Part shown: positions 34,245 through 43,299 of the stretch, piece by piece
Position numbering within the stretch: the first letter of the stretch is position 1
Layout of the letters: every line of letters begins with the position of its first letter
Translations under genes and position numbers: made by a program
Notes under the pieces: model-generated
Databases searched by the model: none
What the model saw: the letters and a program-made list of their open reading frames with translations, nothing else
Told to the model about the DNA's origin: nothing
Assembly: GCA_050260255.1 (NCBI GenBank)
Contig: JBLNBW010000107.1
Location: forward strand, 4,488 to 68,487
DNA: 64,000 bases
Source of the DNA: JAQGMV01 sp050260255
GTDB lineage: Bacteria > Pseudomonadota > Gammaproteobacteria > Burkholderiales > SG8-41
Reading direction: 5' to 3'

Positions 34245-37099
34245 CGGTGCTCGAGCTGGTTCTCGCCGGCGGTGTTGCGGCCGCAGCTACCGCCTGGCTG
34301 CAGCGGCGCCTGGCGCAATTCACCGCGGACCGGCAGCAACGCGAGCACGAGCTCGTACTGCTGCTCGGCAATCTCGCCGCAGCCGCAAACGAGGCAAACA
34401 GCCCGTCGCAGGCGTTGCAGGCATCGCTAAATCTCGTCTGCAAGTATGGCGGCTGGTCATGCGGCCACGTCGTGATATTCGTCCCCGGCACTGCGCTCAA
34501 GAACGTTGCCAATTCCCTGTGGGAACACACGCGCTCGGGGGCCTACGAGGCGTTCGCCGAACGCACGCGAGCGTACGATTACTCCACCGCGCAGGGCAGC
34601 TTCCTGGGCCGTGCGCTGCGCGAGCAGATGCCGGTGTGGATGAAAGACCTCACGCGCAGCACGCAGGGTCCGCGCACCGCGATGCTGTGCGGCCTGGGAA
34701 CGCGCGCGGCACTCGTTTTTCCCGTCATGCTGCGCGGCGAGGTCGTCGCGATGCTCGAATTCTTCAGCGAAGAGGTGCGCGAGCCCGATCAGCTCTTCCT
34801 CGCGAACATCGCCCATATCGCCGCGCAGTTGTCCCGCCCCATGGAACGCTATCACGGCGCGAGCACGGATGCGCGCCTTGCGGCGATCGTCGATAGCTCC
34901 GAAGACGCGGTGATCAGCCGCGGGCTCGACTACCGGATCGTGTCCTGGAATCCGGCGGCCGAGCGCATGTTCGGCTACACCGCGCGGGAGGCCATAGGCC
35001 AGGACATCGGCATCCTCATACCGCCCGAGCTGCACCACGAGGTGAGCCGGAATCGGCAGCTGCTCATGCGGGGCGGGATGGTGAAAACGTACGACACCGT
35101 GCGCGTCGGCAAGGATGGACGACGCATACCCGTCTCGCTCACGCTTTCGCCCATACGCGACGCCACCGGCGCGATGATCGGCAATTCGCTCATTCTGCGC
35201 GACATCAGCGAGCGGCGCGACGCGGAGCGGCGGATTGAGCGGCTCACGCGCTTTTATGCCGCGCTCAATGAGACCAACGAAGCGATCATGCGCATCACCG
35301 ATCGCGAAGCCCTGTTTGCGCGTGTGTGCGAGATCGCTGCGACGAAGGGGCAGCTCGCGCTTGCGTGGATAGCGGTAGTTGATTGGGACGAGCGCTCCGT
35401 GCGCTGCGCTGCCGCCGCCGGCGCAGAAGTCTCCTACGTACCGGGAGCGTGCGAGCGCATCAATGCGTCGCGCATGCAGGGCGATAGCCCGACCGCCACG
35501 AGCCTGCGCAACAACTGTGCGGTGATCTTCAACCAGGCGCCGCCCGACGGCGCTGCACCCTGGCGCGCGGTCTGCGCACGCCACGACATGCACGCGCTCG
35601 CCACCATTCCGCTCACGCAGTCCGGCAAAGCGTTCGGCGCGCTATGCCTGTACGCGCGGGAGTTCGGCTACTTCGATCCGGAGCTCGTGCTGCTGCTGCG
35701 CAAGATGGCAGACAACGTCTCCTTCGCGCTCGACAACTACGTGCGCGAAGCGAAGCGCCGCCAGGCCGAGCAGCACGTGCGCCACCTCGCACACCATGAC
35801 GTGCTGACCGCGCTGCCCAACCGTTCGCTGCTCGCGGAGCGCGTCGAATCGGCAATCGCGCACGCGCGCCGCGGCGGCACACAGCTCGCGCTGCTGTTCG
35901 TCGATCTGGACCGCTTCAAGCTCATCAACGATTCATTGGGTCACCTCATCGGCGATCAGGTGCTCAAAAACGTCGCCGAGCGGCTGCTGCGCTGCGTACG
36001 CTCTTCCGATACCGTGGGCCGCCAGGGCGGCGACGAGTTCCTCGTGCTGCTGCCGGATATCGGCCATGTCGACGATGCGGCGCGGGTCGCCGAGAAGATC
36101 ATCGCCGAAGTGACGCGCCCCTGTTTCGTCGGACAGCACGAGCTCGCGACGGGGGCGAGCATAGGGATTGCGATCTACCCGGAGAACGGCGCCGACATGG
36201 TGGAGCTCGTGCGCAACGCCGATGCTGCGATGTACGCCGCGAAGCAGGCCGGCCGCAACGGCTACCGGTTTTACTCGCACAACATGAATGCGCGCGCAAG
36301 CGAGCGGCTGCAGCTCGAGCACGATCTGCGCTACGCCGTGGAGCGCGGCGAGCTGCATCTTACCTATCAGCCGCAGATCGAGCTCGCCACGGGGGCAGTC
36401 GTCGGCATCGAAGCGCTGGTGCGCTGGCATCATCCGAAGCTCGGGATCGTATCTCCCGACCGCTTCATACCGCTCGCGGAAGAAAGCGGCTTGATTGTCC
36501 CGATCGGCGAGTGGGTGCTGCGCGAAGCATGCCGCCAGAGAAGCGCGTGGCATGCCTTGCCGGCCGGCGTGCGGATGTGCATCAACGTCTCGGCGATCCA
36601 GTTCCGGCAGCCCGATTTTGAAAAGCTGCTCACCGGCGTGCTGCGGGAGACGGGTCTTGCTGCGGCGAGCGTCGAGCTGGAGCTTACCGAGAGCGTGGTG
36701 ATGCAGGGCGTGCAGGCGGTCACTGCCGCGCTGTCAGGCCTGAGCGCGGAAGGCCTCACGCTCGCGATCGACGACTTCGGCGCCGGATATTCGAGCTTGA
36801 GCTACCTGCGCCATCTGCCGATACAGCGCCTCAAGGTGGACCGCTCGTTCATCAGCGATCTTGCCACGAGCGACGATGCGGTCGCGATCACGCGGGCGAT
36901 ACTGAGCATGGGACATACGCTCGGCCTGGAGATCATTGCCGAAGGCGTGGAGACGCCGGCGCAGGCCGAGCTGCTGCGCGCCGCGGCATGCGACCGCGCT
37001 CAAGGCTTCCTGTACTGCAGGCCGCTGGAGAGCGCGGCGCTGGAAGCGTGGCTCGCCGCGCGCGAGAGCATGGCGGGCCGCGCACACGGCGTGGCGTAA
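34241..37099 (+). CDS. GAF-PAS-GAF-GGDEF-EAL cyclic-di-GMP signalling protein
   Basis: A 952-residue signalling protein. It opens with a weakly hydrophobic helix (VLELVLAGGVAAAATAWLQ). A GAF domain follows at about residues 40-205, PAS/PAC at about 210-335 (AERMFGYTAREAIGQDIG), a second GAF at about 340-500, GGDEF and finally EAL. The GGDEF motif is intact at residues 596-600, with an RSSD product-inhibition site five residues before it, so cyclase activity is likely. The EAL motif at 724-726, with DDFGAGYSSL and DRSFI, suggests phosphodiesterase competence. The start at 34241 is proposed from GTGA coupling with the leader; a GTG at 34193 adds 16 residues but has no ribosome-binding site. Confidence 0.92.
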   Translation: MTVLELVLAGGVAAAATAWLQRRLAQFTADRQQREHELVLLLGNLAAAANEANSPSQALQASLNLVCKYGGWSCGHVVIFVPGTALKNVANSLWEHTRSGAYEAFAERTRAYDYSTAQGSFLGRALREQMPVWMKDLTRSTQGPRTAMLCGLGTRAALVFPVMLRGEVVAMLEFFSEEVREPDQLFLANIAHIAAQLSRPMERYHGASTDARLAAIVDSSEDAVISRGLDYRIVSWNPAAERMFGYTAREAIGQDIGILIPPELHHEVSRNRQLLMRGGMVKTYDTVRVGKDGRRIPVSLTLSPIRDATGAMIGNSLILRDISERRDAERRIERLTRFYAALNETNEAIMRITDREALFARVCEIAATKGQLALAWIAVVDWDERSVRCAAAAGAEVSYVPGACERINASRMQGDSPTATSLRNNCAVIFNQAPPDGAAPWRAVCARHDMHALATIPLTQSGKAFGALCLYAREFGYFDPELVLLLRKMADNVSFALDNYVREAKRRQAEQHVRHLAHHDVLTALPNRSLLAERVESAIAHARRGGTQLALLFVDLDRFKLINDSLGHLIGDQVLKNVAERLLRCVRSSDTVGRQGGDEFLVLLPDIGHVDDAARVAEKIIAEVTRPCFVGQHELATGASIGIAIYPENGADMVELVRNADAAMYAAKQAGRNGYRFYSHNMNARASERLQLEHDLRYAVERGELHLTYQPQIELATGAVVGIEALVRWHHPKLGIVSPDRFIPLAEESGLIVPIGEWVLREACRQRSAWHALPAGVRMCINVSAIQFRQPDFEKLLTGVLRETGLAAASVELELTESVVMQGVQAVTAALSGLSAEGLTLAIDDFGAGYSSLSYLRHLPIQRLKVDRSFISDLATSDDAVAITRAILSMGHTLGLEIIAEGVETPAQAELLRAAACDRAQGFLYCRPLESAALEAWLAARESMAGRAHGVA

Positions 37100-37112
37100 A
37101 CGCCGGCGCAAC

Positions 37113-38744
37113 TTATGCTCGTCGCCCGCCGCTCAGCATGCGTGGACGGGCGGCTACCGGGGCGCTTTCGTACTCATTTTTGACCGGATGCGACACGAGC
37201 TCGCGAAGCTCGTCCGGCTCGATCGGCTTCACCACGTGCATGTCGAAACCGGCCGCGAGCGCGTTGTCCCGGTCGGCGTCCGAGCCGTAGCCGGTGAGCG
37301 CAACGAGCACGATATCCCGACCTTCGCGCGCAGCCCGTATGCGGCGCGCCACCTCGAAGCCATCGATCCCCGGCAGCCCGAGATCGATCAATGCGATGTC
37401 GGGACGTTTGCGCAACGCCAATGCTATACCGCCCGGTCCGTCCTTCGCGGTATCCACCTCGTGCCCCCACAGCTCTAGCAGCATGGTGAGCACGGTCTGC
37501 GCGTCCTCGTTGTCCTCGACGATCAGAATGCGCTTCCGTTCCGACGCACACGCCCCGGATGGGGCCGGCGATACGCTGTGGACGGCGTTCACGCGCGGCT
37601 TCTCGTTGAGCGGGAGTCGGACGGTAAAGGTGCTTCCCTGCCCTAGCCCGGCGCTTGCTGCCTGCACTTCCCCGCCGTGCATTTCCACGAGGCGCCGCAC
37701 GAGCGTAAGTCCCACGCCCAATCCACCGCGGGAGCGGGCGAGCGGCACATCGGCCTGGGAGAACAAGCCGAAGATCGATTGCAGCGATTCGGGCGCAAGG
37801 CCTATGCCCGAGTCGCGCACGCTGATGATGGCCGTGCCTGCCGCCGCATCGCTCTCTTCATACTGCAAGTCCAGATGCACGCGTCCGCCGTGGTCGGTGT
37901 ACTTCGAAGCGTTGTCGAGCAGGTTCATGACGATCTGCTCCAGGCGCGCCTCGTCCGCATACACGCACAGCGCACACGGCGGCACGCTCACCTCCAGCGT
38001 CTGGCTGCGCGGAACCATCTTGGACCAGCGCGCGTTGTCCGCGACGCGTTTCACGAGGCCGGTGAGGTCCACGATGCGCTGCTGGAGATCGATTTTGCCT
38101 TGCGTCACGCGCGCGACATCGAGCAGATCGTCCACGAGCCTCGTGAGCTGCGCGCTTTGACGCCGCATGACGTCGCGCGCCGTGATTTCCGCCTCATCCG
38201 CCGGCGGACGGCGCTCTAGGAGCGGCAGCGACGCCACGATCGCAGCGAGCGGATTGCGGAGCTCGTGCGCGAGCATGGCGAGAAATTCGTGGGTGCGGCG
38301 GTTCGCTTCGTCGAGCTGGTCAGCGCGGTCGCGCAGCGCCTGCTCCGTATCGGTGAGGCGCAGCAGGGAACGCACTGTCGCCACCAGTTCCTCCTGCTCG
38401 AACGGCTGGCTTAAATAGCCGTCGGCCCCCGACTCGAGACTATGCACTTTGCTTTCAGTCGCGATGTACACCGCCGAGGTGTGCAGCACCTTGAGATGTT
38501 GCGTGTCGGGATCCGCCTTGATCCGCCGGCACACCTCCAGCCCGTCGATGTCGGGCAGCTCGATGTCGAGCACCACCAGACGAGGCCGATCGGACGCGAC
38601 GCGGCTCAACGCTTCGGCGCCCGTTGCTGCGGCGACCACTGAGAAGCCGGAACGCTCGAGCATGCGGGTGATCACATAGCGCGCACCCTGTGCAGCGTTC
38701 ACTACCAGTATGCGAGCGGGCGCGGTCGGTGCGGCTGTGCTCAT
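37113..38744 (-). CDS. REC-HisKA-HATPase-REC hybrid histidine kinase
   Basis: A 543-residue soluble hybrid kinase. A receiver-like domain (residues 12-130) is followed by HisKA with phosphoacceptor His160 in MLAHELRNPLAA, an HATPase domain (NLLDNASKYTDHGG, SGIGLAPESLQ, GGLGVGLTLV) and a C-terminal receiver (ILIVEDNEDAQ, LIDLGLPGIDG, TGYGSD, KPIEPDEL). In the first receiver the acidic pair is replaced (ILVVNAAQ) and the conserved Lys is Gln (LSQPFEQ), while the acceptor Asp in VVLDIELPD remains. The ATG at 38744 begins just ahead of the first domain; the frame is open to 38900. It is convergent with the GGDEF-EAL gene, 13 bp apart. The output partner is not encoded nearby. Confidence 0.92.
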   Translation of the reverse strand: MSTAAPTAPARILVVNAAQGARYVITRMLERSGFSVVAAATGAEALSRVASDRPRLVVLDIELPDIDGLEVCRRIKADPDTQHLKVLHTSAVYIATESKVHSLESGADGYLSQPFEQEELVATVRSLLRLTDTEQALRDRADQLDEANRRTHEFLAMLAHELRNPLAAIVASLPLLERRPPADEAEITARDVMRRQSAQLTRLVDDLLDVARVTQGKIDLQQRIVDLTGLVKRVADNARWSKMVPRSQTLEVSVPPCALCVYADEARLEQIVMNLLDNASKYTDHGGRVHLDLQYEESDAAAGTAIISVRDSGIGLAPESLQSIFGLFSQADVPLARSRGGLGVGLTLVRRLVEMHGGEVQAASAGLGQGSTFTVRLPLNEKPRVNAVHSVSPAPSGACASERKRILIVEDNEDAQTVLTMLLELWGHEVDTAKDGPGGIALALRKRPDIALIDLGLPGIDGFEVARRIRAAREGRDIVLVALTGYGSDADRDNALAAGFDMHVVKPIEPDELRELVSHPVKNEYESAPVAARPRMLSGGRRA

Positions 38745-39060
38745 CGGGCAAGCCGTGTCGAGGACGCACGCTGCACGCCAGTCGACCGGTGCCCCAGTAC
38801 ACACGCGGGAAATACGAACATGACGATCTGCAACTTTCGGGATGGTGGGTAATGCCTCAAGCGCCGGCGGCCGCACGGCGCCGAATGGGTACAGCAACAA
38901 CTCGGCTGTGCAACAACCGTACCGAACTAGCTGACGTCACCGGACGACACACGCGACCGGAGTGTTACCATGGTCCACTGCGGACGACGGCGGGAACGCG
39001 TCCGCAAGATAGCGAACGAGAAGCTGGCGCCACGCGCCAACCGGACGGAGGCGAACGACT
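38745..39060. other. Divergent intergenic region without a recognisable element
   Basis: This 316-bp gap separates the hybrid kinase and the fifth Bug receptor. I see a GGAGG ribosome-binding site just before 39061 and the palindromic TGACGTCA at 38932-38939, but no gene and no stable hairpin. Confidence 0.4.
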
Positions 39061-40017
39061 ATGCTGGCACGCTGGGCGGCACTCATCGCGATGGTATGCG
39101 CGACCGCGTGCGCGGCCGCTTATCCGGAACGCCCTGTCCGACTCATCGTGCCCGCCGCGCCCGGGGGCGCCATCGATGTCGTCGGGCGCATCATGGGCGC
39201 GAAGCTCGCCGAGGTCCTCGGGCAGAATATCGTGATCGACAATCGGGCCGGCGCGAACAACATCATCGGCACCGAGCTCGCCGCGCGCGCCGCACCCGAT
39301 GGCTACACGCTGCTCATCACCGCCGGGGCCCACACCATCAACCCGTCCGTGTACCGCAAGCTGCCGTACGACGCGCTGCGCGATTTCACGCCGGTGAGCC
39401 ATATCGCGAATTCGGGCGGGCTCGTGGTCGTGGTGCACCCGTCTTTCAGCGCACGCAGCTTGCCGCAGCTCGTCGAGCAGGCGAAGGCGGCGCCCGGCAA
39501 GATCAGTTATGCCTCGGCAGGATACGGTAACGCCACCCACCTCGCGGGCGAGCTCTTCAACATCATGGCGCGCGTGCAGCTGCTCCACGTTCCCTACAAG
39601 GCAGCAGGCCCCGCCGTGAACGATCTTCTCGGCGGCCATGTCCCGCTCATGTTCGGCCCCAGCCCCGTGGTCGTGCCCATGGTGCAAGCGGGAAGGCTGA
39701 GAGCGCTCGCGTTCACCGGCGTGAGGCGTTCGCCTCAGCTGCCGGACGTGCCGACGGTCGACGAAGCAGGCGTGAAAGGCTACGAGATGACCGGCTGGTA
39801 TGGGCTGTACGGCCCGCGCGGAATGCCGAAAGCCATCGCCGACAAGCTGAGTGCGAGCGTGCGCGAGATCGTTACGATGTCGGACACCCTGGCGCGTTTC
39901 GCCGCGCTCAACCTGGAAGCGGTCGGCAGCACGCCCCGCGAATTCGCCGACTTCCTGGCAAAGGACTTGCGCAAGTATGCCGAGATCGCGAGACAAGCGG
40001 GCATAGCGCCGCAGTAA
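39061..40017 (+). CDS. Bug-family tripartite tricarboxylate receptor 5
   Basis: Periplasmic receptor of 318 residues with a short signal peptide (MLARWAALIAMVCATACAAA). The mature protein begins YPERPVRLIVPAAPGGAID. The ligand loop has Ala-Ala-Pro before GG, a less common variant. IDNRAGANN, PDGYTLLIT, HVPYKAAGP and DVPTVDEAGV confirm the family. It stands alone, convergent with a cupin gene and 1-2 kb from any catabolic enzyme, so its ligand cannot be guessed from context. Confidence 0.92.
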   Translation: MLARWAALIAMVCATACAAAYPERPVRLIVPAAPGGAIDVVGRIMGAKLAEVLGQNIVIDNRAGANNIIGTELAARAAPDGYTLLITAGAHTINPSVYRKLPYDALRDFTPVSHIANSGGLVVVVHPSFSARSLPQLVEQAKAAPGKISYASAGYGNATHLAGELFNIMARVQLLHVPYKAAGPAVNDLLGGHVPLMFGPSPVVVPMVQAGRLRALAFTGVRRSPQLPDVPTVDEAGVKGYEMTGWYGLYGPRGMPKAIADKLSASVREIVTMSDTLARFAALNLEAVGSTPREFADFLAKDLRKYAEIARQAGIAPQ

Positions 40018-40035
40018 CGCGTGTAAGCGCGCGTC

Positions 40036-40413
40036 TTAGCGCTTGGCGTTGCCGAACCCGGTACCGGCTTTTTTGTACTCGGCGCGCGGCGGGCTGAAAA
40101 TGTCGAGTATCGTGCAGCCTATGGCGCCGGTCCGCACGCCGTGCGGCACGCCGCCCGGCGTGCACCAGAAATCGCCGGCCTTCGCCTGTATTTCCTCGCC
40201 GTTCTGAATGCGCACGCATTCGCCTTCCAGCAAGACGCCCCACTGCTCCTCGGGATGGCTGTGCACCGCCCCGGTCGAATGCGGCTCCACGTGCACCACC
40301 GACAGCATGACGTTCTCGCCGGGGAATATGGACGCGTTGATGCCCTTCGCAAGCTCGCGTGCGATGCCGCGCGGATCGTCTTTCAAATTGAACATCCATG
40401 ATGCCTTGCTCAT
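40036..40413 (-). CDS. cupin-domain protein
   Basis: A 125-residue single-domain cupin. Metal-binding motif 1 is HSTGAVHSHPEEQWGVLLEG and motif 2 is PGGVPHGVRTG, which supply the usual His and Glu ligands. Small cupins of this kind act as isomerases, dioxygenases or sugar-binding proteins. It is followed on the same strand by no gene before the convergent Bug receptor; dinB lies 24 bp upstream and could be co-transcribed with it. The function is not assignable beyond the fold. Confidence 0.85.
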   Translation of the reverse strand: MSKASWMFNLKDDPRGIARELAKGINASIFPGENVMLSVVHVEPHSTGAVHSHPEEQWGVLLEGECVRIQNGEEIQAKAGDFWCTPGGVPHGVRTGAIGCTILDIFSPPRAEYKKAGTGFGNAKR

Positions 40414-40437
40414 CGGCGTCTCCGTGATATCGGCGCT

Positions 40438-41625
40438 TCAATCGAACAGCGTCGGCTCGGCACGGCTGCGCACCGCGACCGGCGCATCCCTCCCGTTGCC
40501 CGGCTTGCTCAATGACCCGACGCGCACCCCGAGCAGCCGGATGCGCCGCTCGAGCGGCACGCGCTTGAGACACGCACCGGCCGCCTTGCGTATGGCGCCT
40601 GCATCAGCGGTCGGGACGGGGAGCGTGTGATCGCGCGTGACGGTTTTGAAATTATCGTAACGCAGCTTGATGCCTATCGTCCTGCCCACGTAGCCCTTGC
40701 GCTTCAGGTCTTCCGCGACTCGCACGCACAGATCGGTGAAGATGCGCGTGAGCTGCGATCGGTCGCGCACCGCATGCAAGTCGCTCTCGAAGGTCGTCTC
40801 GCGGCTGATGGATTTCGGCTCGCTGTAGGTCACCACCGGCCGCTCGTCGCGACCATGTGCCGCCTCGTGCATCCATGCGCCGTAGCTGCCGCCGAAATGC
40901 CGCACGAGGAGCGCCGGCGACGAGGCGGCGAGCTCGCCTATCGTGCTGATGCCGAGGTCCGCGAGCTTGGCGCCAGCCTTGGGTCCTATGCCGTTGATCT
41001 TGCGCACCGGCAGCGGCCAGATACGTGCCGGCACGTCCTCCATGCGGACGATCGTGAGCCCGCCGGGTTTTTCAAGATCCGATGCGATCTTCGAGAGCAG
41101 CTTGTTGGGCGTGATGCCCAGCGAGCACGACAGACCGGTCGCATCACGCACTGTCCGCCGTATCGATGCGCCGATATCGCGCGCTCGGGTCCACACGCCG
41201 CGCGGGTCATCGGCAGCGTCCGACAGCACCAGCTCAGTGAGGTCGATATAGATCTCGTCGATGCCGCGGTCCTCGATCTGTGGTGCGATGCTGCGCACCG
41301 CAGCCTTGAAGAGGCGGGAATAACGGCGGTACTGATCGAAGTCGGCAGGCAGCAGCAGCGCATCCGGAGCGAGCTGTGCCGCTTTCATGAGTCCCATGCC
41401 GGAATGCACGCCGAGCGCGCGCGCTTCGTAAGTGGCGGTCGTGATGACGCCACGCCCGGTGTAGCCGCGCAGCGTCGGCATCGCAGCGTCGACAGGATCG
41501 TGCTCTGCGGCTCGACGCCGACCACCGACGACGACCGGACGCCCGCGCAGCTGCGGATAACGGAGCAGTTCCACCGACGCGTAAAACGCGTCCATGTCGA
41601 GATGGGCTATGAAGCGGCGTTGCAT
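40438..41625 (-). CDS. dinB: DNA polymerase IV (Y-family translesion polymerase)
   Basis: A 395-residue error-prone polymerase that extends past lesions. The catalytic acids are in HLDMDAFYASVE near the N-terminus and IDEIYIDLTE at about residue 110. The helix-hairpin-helix region KINGIGPKAGAKLADLGI and the little-finger domain follow. The C-terminus EPTLFD is a plausible beta-clamp-binding peptide. The family's usual S-I-D-E-A-Y/F reads G-I-D-E-I-Y here, a mild change. No LexA-type operator is obvious upstream of 41625, so SOS control is not shown by the sequence. Confidence 0.93.
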   Translation of the reverse strand: MQRRFIAHLDMDAFYASVELLRYPQLRGRPVVVGGRRRAAEHDPVDAAMPTLRGYTGRGVITTATYEARALGVHSGMGLMKAAQLAPDALLLPADFDQYRRYSRLFKAAVRSIAPQIEDRGIDEIYIDLTELVLSDAADDPRGVWTRARDIGASIRRTVRDATGLSCSLGITPNKLLSKIASDLEKPGGLTIVRMEDVPARIWPLPVRKINGIGPKAGAKLADLGISTIGELAASSPALLVRHFGGSYGAWMHEAAHGRDERPVVTYSEPKSISRETTFESDLHAVRDRSQLTRIFTDLCVRVAEDLKRKGYVGRTIGIKLRYDNFKTVTRDHTLPVPTADAGAIRKAAGACLKRVPLERRIRLLGVRVGSLSKPGNGRDAPVAVRSRAEPTLFD

Positions 41626-41698
41626 GCGGACGAAATCATACCGTGCAGCGCGTATCGTGGTACGTTACGGCTCCGCCACCGCTTGAATCCGATTACTG

Positions 41699-42601
41699 GT
41701 GTCCGCCGCCCTGCTGCTGTTTCCGGATTTTGCGCTGATCCTGCTCGGCGTCGCGCTGCGCCGCTGGTTCGAAGGCAGCAGCGATTTCTGGGGCGGACTC
41801 GAGCGGCTCATCTACTACGTGCTGTTTCCCGCGCTGCTGTTCATGGCCAATGCGCGGTCACAGATCGACTTTTCCGCGGCCGCGCCGATGCTCGCGGCCG
41901 GTGTCGCAGCGACCGTCGCCGGCATCGCGGCGGCCTGGTTTGCGCGTCCCGTCTTCCGCCCGCCTGCCGCCACCTTCGCGGGCGGCTTCCAGTGCGCTTT
42001 CCGGTTCAACAGCTACCTCGGCCTCGCGCTCATCGGGCAATTGCACGGCGAGGCCGGCCTGGCGAGCATGAGTCTCATGCTGGGTGTGGCGATTCCGCTC
42101 GTCAACGTGGTGGCGATCTGGTCCCTCGCTCACCGCACCGGCCACATCGGGCGCGAACTGGGTCGCAATCCCCTCATCATAGGCACCGTGTCGGGCATCG
42201 CATTCAGCATGGCCGGCCTCGACCTTCCGCCGTTCGGCTGGGAAGTGCTCCGCCGGCTCGGCAGCGCAACGTTGCCCCTTGCGCTCCTTGCCGTAGGCGC
42301 CGGGCTGCGGCTCGAAGGCGGGCACGAGCGCCGTGGACTCATCGCTTGGCTGACCGCGGTGAAGCTCATCGTCATACCGGCCGCCGCATGGGCGCTCGGA
42401 CATGCCCTGCAACTGGACCCGGTGTCGCTGCATGCGGTCGTGCTGTTCGCTGCACTGCCGCCGGCGACCTCGGCTTACATCCTCGCCGTGCGCATGAACG
42501 CTGACGCCGCCATATCCGCAGTGCTGATTTCCGCCGGCACTGTCATCGCGATGGCGACACTGCCCATCTGGCTCATGATCATCGGCGCCGCGGCGGGATG
42601 A
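41699..42601 (+). CDS. AEC-family (auxin efflux carrier-type) transporter
   Basis: An inner-membrane protein of 300 residues with about ten hydrophobic helices. Family features are the N-terminal FALILLGVALRRW, the GGFQCAFRFNSYLGLAL helix and the C-terminal AALPPATSAYILAVRMN motif typical of AEC permeases. Bacterial members carry malonate, malate or other organic anions. It starts at a GTG with no strong ribosome-binding site and ends 4 bp before the nuclease gene, so the two are likely co-transcribed. Confidence 0.87.
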   Translation: MSAALLLFPDFALILLGVALRRWFEGSSDFWGGLERLIYYVLFPALLFMANARSQIDFSAAAPMLAAGVAATVAGIAAAWFARPVFRPPAATFAGGFQCAFRFNSYLGLALIGQLHGEAGLASMSLMLGVAIPLVNVVAIWSLAHRTGHIGRELGRNPLIIGTVSGIAFSMAGLDLPPFGWEVLRRLGSATLPLALLAVGAGLRLEGGHERRGLIAWLTAVKLIVIPAAAWALGHALQLDPVSLHAVVLFAALPPATSAYILAVRMNADAAISAVLISAGTVIAMATLPIWLMIIGAAAG

Positions 42602-42605
42602 GATA

Positions 42606-43220
42606 ATGCCGGCCATCATGGACACGCCCGCTCGCCGCTCCGGCATCTCCCGGGAACAGATCGCCGACCTGCCCCTTCGTCGCTATGAAGGCGAAGTACG
42701 CCTCGTCGAGACCGCCGCGGACATCGAGCTCGCCATGGCCGACATGACCGCCGAGACTGTCGTCGGCTTCGATACCGAGACGCGCCCCGCCTTCAGGCGG
42801 GGCGAAGTGTATCTGCCGGCGCTGGTCCAGGCCGCCACGGCGCAGCGCGTGTATCTCTTCCAGCTGCGACACACGGCGGTGCACGATGCCGTCGCCCAGC
42901 TGCTCGGATCACCACGCGTGGTCAAAGCCGGGGTTGCCGTCGCTCACGATTTGCGCACGCTGAAGGGCGTGTTTCCCTTCGAGCCGCGCAACGTCGTCGA
43001 TCTCGGCGTGCTGGCGCGCCGCCGCGGTATGGAGCAGACCGGCTTGCGCAATCTCGCCGGGCTGCTGCTCGGCTATCGCATTCCCAAGGGCGCGAAGACC
43101 ACCAACTGGGCGGCCCATCGCCTTTCCGACGCGCAAGTCGCATATGCGGCGACCGACGCGTGGGCATGCCGCGAGCTGTACCTGCGCTTCGCAACGCTGG
43201 GCCTCATCGAGGATGTATGA
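42606..43220 (+). CDS. 3'-5' exonuclease, RNase D-like DEDDy family
   Basis: A 204-residue single-domain exonuclease. The DEDDy acids are in Exo I (VVGFDTETRP), Exo II (VAHDLRTLKG) and Exo III (YAATDAWACRELY, with the characteristic Tyr). It lacks the HRDC domains of full RNase D, so it resembles the short Werner-syndrome-exonuclease-like group. An ATG at 42618 is a good alternative start. The substrate, RNA or DNA, is open. Confidence 0.9.
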   Translation: MPAIMDTPARRSGISREQIADLPLRRYEGEVRLVETAADIELAMADMTAETVVGFDTETRPAFRRGEVYLPALVQAATAQRVYLFQLRHTAVHDAVAQLLGSPRVVKAGVAVAHDLRTLKGVFPFEPRNVVDLGVLARRRGMEQTGLRNLAGLLLGYRIPKGAKTTNWAAHRLSDAQVAYAATDAWACRELYLRFATLGLIEDV

Positions 43221-43299
43221 CATCGCGGGACGTGCAGCGCGCAGCACCACCCGCATGCCATAATCCCGGCCACACGACGAGCTGAAAGGAGGCAGCCCC

